From NCBI GenBank assembly GCA_963747375.1, contig CAVVFL010000002.1:1-64000 (forward strand): a stretch of 64,000 bases of DNA, in the 5' to 3' direction. Positions within the stretch are counted from its first letter, which is position 1. Every line of letters starts with the position of its first letter. The translations under genes were made by a program, and so were the position numbers. This stretch comes from Sva-07 sp963747375 (lineage in GTDB: Bacteria > Actinomycetota > Acidimicrobiia > Acidimicrobiales > Ilumatobacteraceae). Below the pieces are notes generated by a model. It had not been told where the DNA came from and did not search any database. It was given only the letters and a program-made list of their open reading frames with translations. Below are positions 38,266 through 46,874 of the stretch, piece after piece.

Positions 38266-39505
38266 CAGTGTGACCGATCGCGGCGGCCACTGCCAGACCG
38301 CAGCGACGACCCGAGAACATTGCACCCTGGATCGAGGCCGTGTCGCGGTGGTCGCCGCACACGAATCGGCCGTCGTCGAGACGCACGGATCGCTTGGGAT
38401 CGAACGGCGGACGCTGGCCCGGCTGGCCATGGGCGATCCGATAGGTGCGCACGTGTTCCCAGCCGTCGACGATTGGCCCCCACCAGCCCCGGAGTTGCGT
38501 TCGGGCGTCGCGCTCGATGTCGTCGCCGATGCGGCCGGGCAGTGCCGCTACGACGAGATGGCGGCCGTCCGGTGCGTACGCCGGTGCCACGTTGCTCATC
38601 ACGGCAACGTTCAACACGGGGCCGCGTCCGGTGCCGTCGAGCACCACGAGCTTCGAGCTGATCGGCGCGTCGCGAGCGGCGAAGTACACCGCCCCGACGG
38701 ACTTGGATTCGACGTCCGGCAGGTCGAGCAGGCGGGCAGCGGTCGGGCCCTCGGTGGCGACGACCACAGCCGCGGCCCGGATCTCGTCGCCGTCGTCGAG
38801 CGCGACCGATGTCGCAGAGGTCGCCGTGACTCGTGCGCCGAGGTGGATGCTGCCGGCCGGCAGTTTCGCGGCGAGCTGGTCGGGGATCGCCTGCATGCCG
38901 GCGGCCGGCACCGCGGAGTCGCCGTCGGCGAGCATGCGGAAGATGACGTCGAACATGCGCCGACTGTCGCCCAGTTCGGGGTCGAGCTGGATGCCGCCGA
39001 TCAGCGGACGGAAGAAGCGCTCGATGATGGTGTCGGAGAATCCCGCGTCGACGAGGGCGTCGCGGGTGGACTCGTCGGGACCCTGGAGCAGGCGGACCGG
39101 ATGAACGCTGCGAAGCCGATGTCGCAGGAGTCCGAGTCTGGCCTTGTCGAACAACGAGCCGATCGGCGCCGTGACGGTCGACAGCGCGGTCGACGGTCGC
39201 CGGAACGGATCGCCGACGACGACGCCACGACCGTTGCGCCAGACCAGTGCGCCCGGATCGAAGGCCTGCAGGTCGAGGGCGGCCATGTCGAGCTGGCGGT
39301 GCATCTCGGGATATGCCGTGAGCGCGACCTGGAAGCCGCGGTCGAGCGTGAACCCGTCGACGTGATCGCTGCGCACCCGGCCACCGACACCGTCACTCGC
39401 CTCGAAGACCTGTACGGGCACGCCTGCCGCGTGCAGGGCGACGGCACACGACAGCCCGGCCAGGCCGGCACCGACGATGGCGACCGGTTCGTCGGGACGC
39501 GTCAC
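38252..39505 (-). CDS. FAD-dependent amine oxidase/phytoene desaturase-like oxidoreductase
   Basis: 417 aa, intact. Dinucleotide-binding start VAIVGAGLAGLSCAVALHAA then VFEASDGVGGRVRSDHVDGF, the two FAD motifs of this superfamily; RDALVDAGFSDTIIERFFRP and VPAAGMQAIPDQLAAKLPAG in the substrate part; C-terminal FAD contact GRFVCGDHRDTASIQGAMFS. GTG start overlaps the stop of the epimerase gene (GTGA). No carotenoid genes are near, so the substrate cannot be named; the resemblance is to flavin desaturases and protoporphyrinogen-oxidase-like enzymes. Confidence 0.75.
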   Translation of the reverse strand: MTRPDEPVAIVGAGLAGLSCAVALHAAGVPVQVFEASDGVGGRVRSDHVDGFTLDRGFQVALTAYPEMHRQLDMAALDLQAFDPGALVWRNGRGVVVGDPFRRPSTALSTVTAPIGSLFDKARLGLLRHRLRSVHPVRLLQGPDESTRDALVDAGFSDTIIERFFRPLIGGIQLDPELGDSRRMFDVIFRMLADGDSAVPAAGMQAIPDQLAAKLPAGSIHLGARVTATSATSVALDDGDEIRAAAVVVATEGPTAARLLDLPDVESKSVGAVYFAARDAPISSKLVVLDGTGRGPVLNVAVMSNVAPAYAPDGRHLVVAALPGRIGDDIERDARTQLRGWWGPIVDGWEHVRTYRIAHGQPGQRPPFDPKRSVRLDDGRFVCGDHRDTASIQGAMFSGRRCGLAVAAAIGHTDEHG

Positions 39506-40398
39506 GTGCCGAGCAGCGCTCGCAGCGCCGTGGCGAGATCGGGGTGCTGGAACGTGAAGCCGTCGTCGGCGTCGAGGACACCGGGGAGGACCTTCTGGCC
39601 GGAGAACAGCAGGTTGTCGGCCAGTTCGCCGCCGAGCAGCAACTTCGGGCCGAACTTCGGGATCGGGGCGAACGTCGGGCGGTGCAGCACCTCGCCGAGC
39701 GTCTTCGTGAACTCGAGGTTGGTGACCGGATTCGGCGCCGTCAGGTTGACGGGTCCCGACGTGTCAGCCGTGAGCAGGTGGGCGATGGCGGCGACCTCGT
39801 CGTCGATCGAGATCCAACTCTGCCACTGGTCGCCACTGCCCATCTTGCCGCCGAGACCGAACTTGAAGAGCGGGAGCTGCTTCTTGAGTGCACCGCCCCT
39901 CGCGGACAGCACGATGCCCGTGCGCAGGTGGACCACTCGTGCTCCGGCCGTCGCAGCGAGTGACGTGGCCTGCTCCCATTGCACACAGACATCGGCGAGG
40001 AAGCCGTCGCCGACGGTCGATGTCTCGTCGAGTTCCTCGTCGCCGCGTGCCCCGTAGATGCCGATCGCCGACCCGGACAGAAACACCGTCGGGCCGTTGT
40101 CGGCTGCGGCGATCGCCTCGGAGATGAGGGTGGTCCCCTTCGTGCGGCTCTCCAGCAGTTCACGCTTGTACGCGTCGGTCCAGCGCTTGTCGCCGATGCC
40201 GGCACCCGCGAGATGCACGACGGCATCGACGCCGTCGAGTGCGTGGGTGTCGATCCGGCACTCGGCGGGCGACCAGACGATGTCGGTGCCCGCCGGGTTG
40301 CCGCGAACGATCCGGATGACCTCGTGGCCGAGCGATTCGAGGTGCGGCTTCAGGGCCGAGCCGATCAGGCCCGTGGATCCGGTGATGGCGATGCGCAT
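39502..40398 (-). CDS. TIGR01777-family NAD-dependent epimerase/dehydratase-like protein
   Basis: 298 aa, intact. RIAITGSTGLIGSALKPHLE is the NAD(P) loop; VVHLAGAGIGDKRWTDAYKR, ESRTKGTTLISEAIAAADNG and FLSGSAIGIYGARGDEELDE are hallmarks of the YfcH/SULA-like (TIGR01777) group, followed by GGALKKQLPLFKFGLGGKMG and WISIDDEVAAIAHLL. The usual YxxxK appears as YGARG, as in this family. Start ATG 40398; an upstream ATG at 40419 would cover the -10 box. First gene of an overlapping operon with the FAD enzyme and SRPBCC protein. The biochemical role of the family is uncertain; some members affect cell division. Confidence 0.8.
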   Translation of the reverse strand: MRIAITGSTGLIGSALKPHLESLGHEVIRIVRGNPAGTDIVWSPAECRIDTHALDGVDAVVHLAGAGIGDKRWTDAYKRELLESRTKGTTLISEAIAAADNGPTVFLSGSAIGIYGARGDEELDETSTVGDGFLADVCVQWEQATSLAATAGARVVHLRTGIVLSARGGALKKQLPLFKFGLGGKMGSGDQWQSWISIDDEVAAIAHLLTADTSGPVNLTAPNPVTNLEFTKTLGEVLHRPTFAPIPKFGPKLLLGGELADNLLFSGQKVLPGVLDADDGFTFQHPDLATALRALLGT

Positions 40399-40405
40399 GT
40401 CATCG

Positions 40406-40411
40406 AGCGTA
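40406..40411 (-). promoter_or_regulatory. -10-like box TACGCT before the TIGR01777 operon
   Basis: On the minus strand TACGCT ends 7 nt before ATG 40398, which also argues for this start over the ATG at 40419. Confidence 0.4.
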
Positions 40412-40459
40412 GGACCCATCCGGGGGATCGGCTCGACCGGGCGCGTGTGTGCCGTGCGT

Positions 40460-40465
40460 TATCGT
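40460..40465 (+). promoter_or_regulatory. -10-like box TATCGT before the GNAT gene
   Basis: TATCGT ends 5 nt before ATG 40471, facing the divergent TIGR01777 promoter 50 nt away. Confidence 0.35.
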
Positions 40466-40470
40466 TCGCC

Positions 40471-41076
40471 ATGGACAATGGTGTGCGTGCAGCCGTACCT
40501 GAGGACCGTGACCGGCTGACTGCCGCGCTCGCGGACGCGTTCTCGACCGATCCGATCCTGTCATGGATGTTCGGGGCCGACCCGGTGGCGCCTGCTCGGA
40601 TCACACGCCTGTTCGACATCGTGTTGGCCGAGGAATTCCGCAAGCCGGCCCGCCTCGTCGAGACGACCGGCGATGCCAGCGGAGCGGCGATCTGGCTCGA
40701 CGTCGGCGATTCGGGCATGTCGAACGCCGACATCGCGCGCAACGCACCGAGGATGCTGTCGCTGTTCCGAACCAAGATGCCTCGGGTGTTGCGTCTGATG
40801 ACCGCGATGGACTCGGCGCACCCGAAGGAACCCCACCGCTATCTCTACTTCGTGGGTGTTCGCAAGGCGGCGCAGGGCACGGGAGTGGGAGCGTCGCTGC
40901 TCGCCTCGGTCCTCGATCGCTGCGACGCCGAGGGCCTCCCGGCCTATCTGGAGAACTCGAATCCGGCCAACACGGCGTTCTACGCCCGCCTCGGCTTCGT
41001 CGAGCGGGGCCAGGTGAAACTCCCCGACGGCGCCCCACCGATGGTGCCGATGTGGCGCAAGCCGCGCTCGGCCTGA
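40471..41076 (+). CDS. GNAT-family N-acetyltransferase
   Basis: 201 aa, intact. Acetyl-CoA-dependent transferase fold: RAAVPEDRDRLTAALADAFS, PILSWMFGADP, and the CoA-binding motif A in LYFVGVRKAAQGTGVGASLL (Q-x-x-G-x-G/A), then LPAYLENSNPANTAFYARLG with the usual N-P/FY pattern. It resembles the actinobacterial GNAT group with the DPxxxWxF start, whose substrates are mostly unknown. Ends one base before the stop of the convergent thioredoxin-like gene, with no gap. Confidence 0.8.
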   Translation: MDNGVRAAVPEDRDRLTAALADAFSTDPILSWMFGADPVAPARITRLFDIVLAEEFRKPARLVETTGDASGAAIWLDVGDSGMSNADIARNAPRMLSLFRTKMPRVLRLMTAMDSAHPKEPHRYLYFVGVRKAAQGTGVGASLLASVLDRCDAEGLPAYLENSNPANTAFYARLGFVERGQVKLPDGAPPMVPMWRKPRSA

Positions 41077-41682
41077 TCAGCCGGCTTCGCTGATGATCTG
41101 GGCGAGCAGTTCGGGCTCGACCGCGCCGGCGACCAGTTCGGCCGAGCCGTCGGTGTTCACGACGACGAGTGCGGGCTGATACGCCACGCCGAACCGGTCG
41201 AACACGTTGCCGGGGTCGTCGCTGATCTGCGGGAACGTCAAGCCGTGCTTGTCGATGAATCCCTGGAACGAGTCGTCGTTGCCGGTCCACGCGACGCCGA
41301 TGAAGTTGGCGGAATCAGCGAACTGCTGGGATGCCTCCTCGACCGAGGGGGCTTCACGATTGCAGATGCTTCAAGTGGGGGCCCAGAACCAGAACACCGT
41401 CGGCTTGTCGGCGTAGTCGGCGCCGGTGAACTCGCCGCCGCCGACCAGCGGGGCGGTGAACTGCAGCGCCTCGGGGACCGCCTCCGGTGCGGCCGTGGCA
41501 TCGTCGGCCGTCGGCTCGGTCGTCGCGCCATCGGTCGAGACGGGCTCGTCGGGGAGCGACGCTGACGTCACCGGAGACGACTCGGTGTCGGCAGTGCCGC
41601 CGTCGGATGCGCACGCTGTGGCCAGCAGTCCCACCGCGAGGACCGCGGCGGCGAACGGTGTGCGATGGCGGAGGGGAGACAT
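41077..41682 (-). CDS. Candidate selenoprotein: DsbE/TlpA-like thioredoxin lipoprotein with UxxC
   Basis: 201 residues if TGA 41371-41373 is read as selenocysteine (position 104). N terminus MSPLRHRTPFAAAVLAVG with lipobox LATAC (lipid on C24), then a Ser/Thr/Ala/Glu-rich linker to about 75. The thioredoxin domain reads TVFWFWAPT-U-SICNREAP: first CxxC cysteine replaced by TGA, second (C107) present. The same frame continues cleanly for 98 more codons with FIGVAWTGNDDSFQGFIDKH, the cis-proline YQPALVVVN and a C-terminal helix to TGA 41077. The domain resembles mycobacterial secreted DsbE/DsbF-type proteins (WFWxPWCPxC). Without recoding it would be a 103-aa stump lacking the fold. The alternative is one substitution error (TGC to TGA). 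See the hairpin entry. Confidence 0.65.
41333..41373 (-). promoter_or_regulatory. bSECIS-like hairpin just after the in-frame UGA
   Basis: In the mRNA, UGA (41373-41371) is followed by 18 nt, then GCCCCCUC, loop GGUC, and GAGGAGGC (41333-41340). Seven of eight pairs are Watson-Crick, with one C-A mismatch. UGA-to-loop distance is 26 nt, and the first two loop bases are G. From memory, bacterial SECIS models ask for a 16-37 nt distance and a G in the first two loop positions, and the E. coli fdhF loop also contains GGUC. Confidence 0.55.
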
Positions 41683-41754
41683 CACCTTCGTCAAGGTAGC
41701 GAGCCCGCCGGCCGAATGCAGTGGCGTGCCCCCGACGTTTCGGAAACGTTCTCG

Positions 41755-41760
41755 TAGGCT
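41755..41760 (+). promoter_or_regulatory. -10-like box TAGGCT
   Basis: TAGGCT ends 9 nt before ATG 41770, in the gap divergent from the selenoprotein candidate. Confidence 0.4.
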
Positions 41761-41769
41761 CCATCGCCG

Positions 41770-42201
41770 ATGAAGACGCGCACCCTGCTGCTGCTCTCGG
41801 TCGGCGTCGGCCTGGCGATCCTGCTCGCCGGTGGCGTCTTCCTGTTCCAGCTCTCGACCGAGAGCGCGGCAGTGGAGCCGGCCACGATCGGCGAATCGGT
41901 CAGCGTCGGCGACGTCGATCTCACCGTGCTCGGCACGACCGAGAGCGAGGCGCTGCTGGCGATCGACGTGGAGATCGGTGGGGTCGACGACGTCGACGGC
42001 ATCGACAGCTTCCGCCTGATCACGGGCGACCGTCGCCTCGATCCGGTCACGGCACCGGCCGACGGTCGATGCGTCGAGATCACCGTCGAGGTCCAGCGCT
42101 GTCACATCGAGTTCGACGTGAGCGGTGCCGACGGATCGAGTCGTGTCCTCGTGTTGCGGCGCGGCGACGAACAGCGCAACTGGCTCCTCGCGACGTCGTG
42201 A
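41770..42201 (+). CDS. Membrane-anchored or secreted protein of unknown function
   Basis: 143 aa. One N-terminal hydrophobic segment (LLLLSVGVGLAILLAGGVFL, residues 6-25) preceded by MKTRT acts as a signal anchor. The rest is a small beta-rich extracytoplasmic domain (VSVGDVDLTVLGTTES, LLAIDVEIGGVDDVDGID) with two cysteines about eight residues apart (GRCVEITVEVQRCHIEF), possibly a disulfide and hence a possible client of the neighbouring thioredoxin-like lipoprotein. No family recognised. Confidence 0.6.
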   Translation: MKTRTLLLLSVGVGLAILLAGGVFLFQLSTESAAVEPATIGESVSVGDVDLTVLGTTESEALLAIDVEIGGVDDVDGIDSFRLITGDRRLDPVTAPADGRCVEITVEVQRCHIEFDVSGADGSSRVLVLRRGDEQRNWLLATS

Positions 42202-42251
42202 ACCGGGGGCCGATCGCACAACATCCCGATGACGACCCGGCAATCCGGCGC

Positions 42252-42257
42252 TACGGT
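42252..42257 (+). promoter_or_regulatory. -10-like box TACGGT before lpd
   Basis: TACGGT ends 7 nt before GTG 42265, supporting that codon as the lpd start over ATG 42229 and GTG 42256. Confidence 0.4.
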
Positions 42258-42264
42258 GAGCACG

Positions 42265-43668
42265 GTGAGTGACCATTTTGACCTGGTGGTGATCGGTGGC
42301 GGCCCCGGCGGCTACTCAGCGGCGCTGTACGGCGCATCGGCGGGTTTGAACGTCGCCCTCGTGGAGATGGACGCACTCGGCGGAACCTGCCTCAACCGTG
42401 GCTGCATCCCCGCGAAGGCGTTCCTCGAGACCGCGGCGGTGAAGCGCCACGTCGACCATGCCGCCGACTTCGGCATCGAGGGTGGAGGTGCGCCGAGCGT
42501 GAACTTCGCCCGCACCCAACAACGCAAGCAGGGCATCGTCGACGGCCTCGTCAAGGGCATCGCCGCGATGTGCAAGGGCCGCAAGGTCGAGGTGTTCAAC
42601 GGCGTCGGATCGCTCGGGGCCGGTCGCACCGTGAGTGTCTCGATGGCCGACGGATCGTCGGCGACGATCACCGGCGATGCCGTGATGCTCGCATCGGGAT
42701 CCGTTCCCCGGTTGATTCCGGGATTCGAGCGTGGTGGACCGATCATGACCAGCGACGAGGTGCTCGATCTCGACGTGCTCCCCGCTCGGGTCGTGGTGAT
42801 CGGCGGCGGTGCCATCGGCTGCGAGTTCGCATCGACGTTCGCCGACCTCGGCAGCGAGGTCACGATCCTCGAGGGGCTCCCGAAGATCCTTCCGGGTCTC
42901 GACGCCGACCTCGCCAAAGTCGTCGAGAAGTCGTTCAAGAAGAAGAAGATCACGATCCGCACCGGGGTGATGGTCAAGGGCCACACACCGAATGGCACGG
43001 GCGGCACCACGGTGGCGTTCGGCGACGACGAGTCCGTCGAGGTCGATGCCGTCATCGTGTCGGTCGGCCGCCGTCCGTTCGCCGATCACTTGGGCCTCGA
43101 GGGAACCGGCGTGGTCGTCGACGAACGAGGCTTCGTCGTGGTCGACGAGTACTGCCAGACCGCTGAGCCGGGCGTGTACGCCGTCGGTGACCTGATCGCG
43201 ACCCCGCAGCTCGCCCACGTGGCCTATGCCGAAGCGATCCTGGTGATCAAGCACATGCTCGGCGAGTCTCCGATGCCGGTGATGTACGACCGGGTGCCGT
43301 GGGCGATCTACTGCCATCCGGAAGTGGCCTGGGCCGGTCCCGACGAAGAACAGGCGAAGGCAGCGGGCCACGACGTCGTGGTCGCCAAGCATCCGTTCAA
43401 GTTCAACAGCCGTGCCCAGATCGTGGGCGAGACCGAGGGCCTCGTGAAGGTCATCGCCAAGCGCAACGCCGACGGCTCGGCCGGCCAGGTGCTCGGGGTC
43501 CACATGGTGGGTCCGTGGGTCACCGAACAGCTCAGCGGCGGGTATCTCGCCGTCAACTGGGAGGCCACCGTCGACGAGATCGCCGAGTTCCTCCAACCGC
43601 ACCCGAGTCTCTCCGAGCTCTTCGGCGAGACCGTCATGTCGCTCACCGGCCGCAACTTCAACGGCTGA
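42265..43668 (+). CDS. lpd: Dihydrolipoyl dehydrogenase (E3)
   Basis: FAD flavoenzyme that reoxidises the dihydrolipoyl arm of E2 and passes electrons to NAD. About 467 aa. Features: DLVVIGGGPGGYSAALYGAS (FAD), redox disulfide GGTCLNRGCIPAKAFLE, NAD-binding VVVIGGGAIGCEFASTFADL, YAVGDLIATPQLAHVAYAE (second FAD site) and the C-terminal interface with HPSLSELFGE, holding the His-Glu catalytic pair (QPHPSLSE). Start set at GTG 42265 from the promoter spacing; two earlier in-frame starts exist. The E2 gene follows 42 nt downstream, so the two are probably one operon. Confidence 0.92.
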   Translation: MSDHFDLVVIGGGPGGYSAALYGASAGLNVALVEMDALGGTCLNRGCIPAKAFLETAAVKRHVDHAADFGIEGGGAPSVNFARTQQRKQGIVDGLVKGIAAMCKGRKVEVFNGVGSLGAGRTVSVSMADGSSATITGDAVMLASGSVPRLIPGFERGGPIMTSDEVLDLDVLPARVVVIGGGAIGCEFASTFADLGSEVTILEGLPKILPGLDADLAKVVEKSFKKKKITIRTGVMVKGHTPNGTGGTTVAFGDDESVEVDAVIVSVGRRPFADHLGLEGTGVVVDERGFVVVDEYCQTAEPGVYAVGDLIATPQLAHVAYAEAILVIKHMLGESPMPVMYDRVPWAIYCHPEVAWAGPDEEQAKAAGHDVVVAKHPFKFNSRAQIVGETEGLVKVIAKRNADGSAGQVLGVHMVGPWVTEQLSGGYLAVNWEATVDEIAEFLQPHPSLSELFGETVMSLTGRNFNG

Positions 43669-43710
43669 CGCTCCGAGACCGAACCCCGACCCATCGAAGG
43701 ATCACACCCC

Positions 43711-45147
43711 ATGGCAGACGTCACGCTCCCACAGCTCGGTGAAACCGTCACCGAGGGCACCATCACGCAGTGGTTCAAGAACGTCGGTGACACCGTCGCC
43801 GCCGACGAGCCGTTGTTCGAGGTGTCGACCGACAAGGTCGACACCGAGGTCCCGTCACCCGTGTCCGGCGTGCTCACCGAGATCCGCGTGCAGGAAGGCG
43901 ACACCGTCGACGTCGGCACCGTGATCGCCGTCGTCGGAGATGCCGACGGCGCCGCCCCCGCTGCCCCGGCGCCGGAAGCGGCACCAGCGCCCGAGCCCGA
44001 GCCCGAACCCGAGCCCGAACCCGAACCGGTCGCTGCGCCCGCGCCGGTCGAGCAGACGCCGCCCCCGCCGCCTGCGCCGCCAACACCACCTCCCGCTCCG
44101 GTCGCACCGGCGGCCCCCGTGGCGCCGTCGCCGGCGACGGCTGCGGCCGGTGACAACCGACTCCTGTCACCGGTGGTTCGTCGCCTGGTCAACGACAACG
44201 GCCTCGACCCTGACGCGATCGTCGGCACCGGCCCCGGCGGCCGGATCACCCGCGACGACGTGCTCGATCACCTCGACGCCGCCGGAGGCCAACCGGCCGC
44301 CGCGCCCGCGCCGGCGCCGGCCGCTGCTGCCCCGGCCGCTCCGGCTCAGCCGACTGCTGCTCCGGCTCAGCCGGCTGCTGCTCCGGCCCCCGCTGCTGCT
44401 CCGCCTGCTCCGGCTCCTGCGGTCAGCGCAGGTGGACGTGACACGCCGCTGAAATTGTCGAAGATCCGCCGCTTGACCGGCGATCACATGGTGATGAGCA
44501 AGGCGACGAGCCCGCACGCGTTCAGCGTGGTCGAAGTCGACTTCGCCAACGTCGACGTCGTGCGCAACAAGGTCAAGAACGAGTGGAAGTCCACGCACGG
44601 CTTCGGACTCACCTACCTGCCGTTCATCGCCCGCGCCGTCATCGACGGTCTGCGCGAGTTCCCGCACCTCAACGCGAGCGTGGGAGCAACCGACCTCGTC
44701 GTGCACAACTACATCGATCTCGGCATCGCCGTCGATCTCGAGTACGAGGGGCTGCTCGCCCCTGTCATCCGTGACGCCGAGACGAAGCGACTCGCGGCGA
44801 TCGCCGGCGAGATCTCCGACCTCGCCGATCGGGCCCGCACCCGCAAGCTCAGCCCCGACGAGATCTCGGGTGGCACGTTCACGCTGACCAACAACGGCTC
44901 CGCCGGCTCGGTGCTCACCATGCCGATCATCAACCAGCCGCAGGTGGCGATCATCTCGACCGATGCGATCGTGCGCAAGCCCGTCGTCGCCATCGGACCC
45001 GACGGCGGCGAGGCGATCGCCATCCATCCGGTCGGCAACCTGGCGATGAGCTGGGACCATCGGGCGTTCGACGGCGCCTACGCCGCCGGATTCCTGAAGC
45101 GGGTCAAGGAGATCCTCGAGACCAAGGACTGGTCGACCGAACTCTGA
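43711..45147 (+). CDS. 2-oxoacid dehydrogenase E2 (dihydrolipoyl acyltransferase)
   Basis: 478 aa. Lipoyl domain residues 1-78 with the lipoyl lysine in STDKVDTEVPSP; hinge of E-P and A-P repeats (about 85-150); peripheral-subunit-binding domain LLSPVVRRLVNDNGLDPDAI and GPGGRITRDDVLDHL; second Ala-Pro linker; catalytic domain from about 245 with FTLTNNGSAGSVLTMPIINQ and the active-site His in MSWDHRAFDGAYAAGFL. Ribosome site GAAGGATC precedes ATG 43711. In actinobacteria one E2 may serve pyruvate, 2-oxoglutarate or branched-chain complexes, so sucB versus pdhC is left open. Only one lipoyl domain. Confidence 0.88.
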   Translation: MADVTLPQLGETVTEGTITQWFKNVGDTVAADEPLFEVSTDKVDTEVPSPVSGVLTEIRVQEGDTVDVGTVIAVVGDADGAAPAAPAPEAAPAPEPEPEPEPEPEPVAAPAPVEQTPPPPPAPPTPPPAPVAPAAPVAPSPATAAAGDNRLLSPVVRRLVNDNGLDPDAIVGTGPGGRITRDDVLDHLDAAGGQPAAAPAPAPAAAAPAAPAQPTAAPAQPAAAPAPAAAPPAPAPAVSAGGRDTPLKLSKIRRLTGDHMVMSKATSPHAFSVVEVDFANVDVVRNKVKNEWKSTHGFGLTYLPFIARAVIDGLREFPHLNASVGATDLVVHNYIDLGIAVDLEYEGLLAPVIRDAETKRLAAIAGEISDLADRARTRKLSPDEISGGTFTLTNNGSAGSVLTMPIINQPQVAIISTDAIVRKPVVAIGPDGGEAIAIHPVGNLAMSWDHRAFDGAYAAGFLKRVKEILETKDWSTEL

Positions 45148-45164
45148 CGAGTTCGCCCGGAACC

Positions 45165-46874
45165 GTGTCCGATCCGCGCGTGTCCGACCCGCTCCGGGTC
45201 CGTTGGTTGGGCAGGGTGCCCTATCGCGAGGCCCTCGCGGTCCAGACCTCGTTGTTCGAGCACGGCACAGGTCAGCACCTGTTGCTGCTCGAACATCCCC
45301 ACGTGTTCACGCACGGTGCCCGGTCCGACCTGTCGGTCAATCTTCGCTGCGAGCCTGCGGCCGTCGGGGCCGAACTCGTCGCCGTGAAGCGCGGTGGCGA
45401 CATCACCTACCACGGCCCCGGCCAGCTGGTCGGGTACCCGATCGTCGACGTCGACAACCGTCTCGGCGCGTCGTCTCACGTCTGCAACGTCGAAGGCCTG
45501 ATCATCGATGCGCTCGCCGAGCTGGGCCTGCCGAACGCCGGACGGCTCGACGGCTTCGCGGGGGTCTGGCTCGACGTCGACGGTCCGGCGCCCCGCAAGA
45601 TCTGTGCGATCGGGGTGCGCCTGTCGCGGGGGCGGACGATGCACGGGTTCGCCCTCAACGTCACCACCGACATGGCGTACCTGCGCGAGCACATCGTGCC
45701 CTGTGGGATCGCGGACAAGCCGGTCACGTCGCTCGCCGAAGAGGGCATCCACGCGACGATGCGCGACGTGGTCGACGTCGTCGCCCGGCTTGCGGGGGAG
45801 CGCTGGGCCGACGGTGTGATCGAACGGCAGGACGTGGCCTGGAAGCACGCCGCCGACGGTCGCGATCTGTCGGCGTTCTCGCGAGGCGAGGGTCCGGGCG
45901 AGCAGGTGAAGCTGGTGTCCGACCGGGCAGCGGCGCGGCTCGAAGCAGCCGGGGTGACATCGGGGTTGTCGATCGAGACCCGCAAGCCCGAGTGGCTGCG
46001 CCCGAAGGTCGAACTCGGCGAGGGTGTCACGACCTTGCGCAAGACGATCCGTGAACTCGGCTTGGTGACGGTCTGCGAGGATGCCGGCTGCCCGAACCTG
46101 TCCGACTGCTGGGCCGACGGTACGGCGACGTTCATGGTGCTCGGCGAACGGTGCACGCGGGCGTGCGGGTTCTGCCTCGTCGACACCAGCAGGCCGCTGG
46201 CACCGGCAGCAGACGAACCTGCACGCGTCGCCGAGGCGATCGATCGGATGGCGCTCGACCATGCGGTGCTGACGATGGTGGCGCGCGACGATCTCGCCGA
46301 TGGCGGCATGGCCCACGTCGCTGCCTGTGTCGAAGCGATCCGAGCGCGGCGCCCGGGAACTCGTGTCGAGACGCTGATCTCCGACGCCAAGGGCGACGAC
46401 GCCGCGCTCGACGTCCTGTTCCGAGTGCGGCCCGATGTGCTGAACCACAACGTCGAGACGGTCGCCCGACTGCAACGCGCCGTCCGGCCCTCGGCCGGCT
46501 ACGCACGGTCGTTGTCGGTCCTCGCCAGAGCGAAGGCCGCGGGGCTCACCACGAAGACCGGGTTCATGGTCGGTCTCGGCGAGACCGACGACGAGATCGT
46601 CGGGTGTCTGGCCGATCTCGCCGATCTCGGTGTCGACATCGTCACCATCGGCCAGTACCTCCGCCCGACTTCGCATCACCTGCCGATCGTCCGCTACGCC
46701 GAGCCGGCCGAGTTCGCACGGTGGAAGACGATCGGTGAGGCGCTGGGCATCGGTCACGTCGAAGCCAGTCCGCTGACCCGGTCGAGCTACCACGCCAAGT
46801 CGGCGGCCGACGCCGTCGACGCACCGGTTGCCGTTCCGGTTGCGGTGCCGATCGGGTCCGTCTCCTTCACGTGA
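45165..46874 (+). CDS. LipB-LipA fusion: octanoyltransferase and lipoyl synthase
   Basis: One uninterrupted 569-aa frame. Residues 1 to about 235 are LipB: LLLLEHPHVFTHGARSDLS, the signature VKRGGDITYHGPGQLVGYPI, RKICAIGVRLSRGRTMHGFA and the acyl-thioester cysteine in HIVPCGIADKPVTS. About 270-569 are LipA: KPEWLRPKVELGEGVTTLRK, the LipA-specific cluster CEDAGCPNLSDC (C304, C309, C315), the radical-SAM cluster CTRACGFC (C330, C334, C337), VLNHNVETVARLQRAVRP and the closing TRSSYHAK. The fusion joins octanoyl transfer to the E2 lysine with insertion of two sulfurs, just after the E2 gene (18-nt gap). GTG start. The next gene overlaps its stop by GTGA. Confidence 0.9.
   Translation: MSDPRVSDPLRVRWLGRVPYREALAVQTSLFEHGTGQHLLLLEHPHVFTHGARSDLSVNLRCEPAAVGAELVAVKRGGDITYHGPGQLVGYPIVDVDNRLGASSHVCNVEGLIIDALAELGLPNAGRLDGFAGVWLDVDGPAPRKICAIGVRLSRGRTMHGFALNVTTDMAYLREHIVPCGIADKPVTSLAEEGIHATMRDVVDVVARLAGERWADGVIERQDVAWKHAADGRDLSAFSRGEGPGEQVKLVSDRAAARLEAAGVTSGLSIETRKPEWLRPKVELGEGVTTLRKTIRELGLVTVCEDAGCPNLSDCWADGTATFMVLGERCTRACGFCLVDTSRPLAPAADEPARVAEAIDRMALDHAVLTMVARDDLADGGMAHVAACVEAIRARRPGTRVETLISDAKGDDAALDVLFRVRPDVLNHNVETVARLQRAVRPSAGYARSLSVLARAKAAGLTTKTGFMVGLGETDDEIVGCLADLADLGVDIVTIGQYLRPTSHHLPIVRYAEPAEFARWKTIGEALGIGHVEASPLTRSSYHAKSAADAVDAPVAVPVAVPIGSVSFT

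Noticed and set aside
43970..44420. Tandem GCCCGAGCCCGA and GCTCCGGCTCAG repeats, at first glance a satellite
   Set aside because: They encode the Glu-Pro and Ala-Pro hinge linkers of the E2 protein, which are normal for the family.
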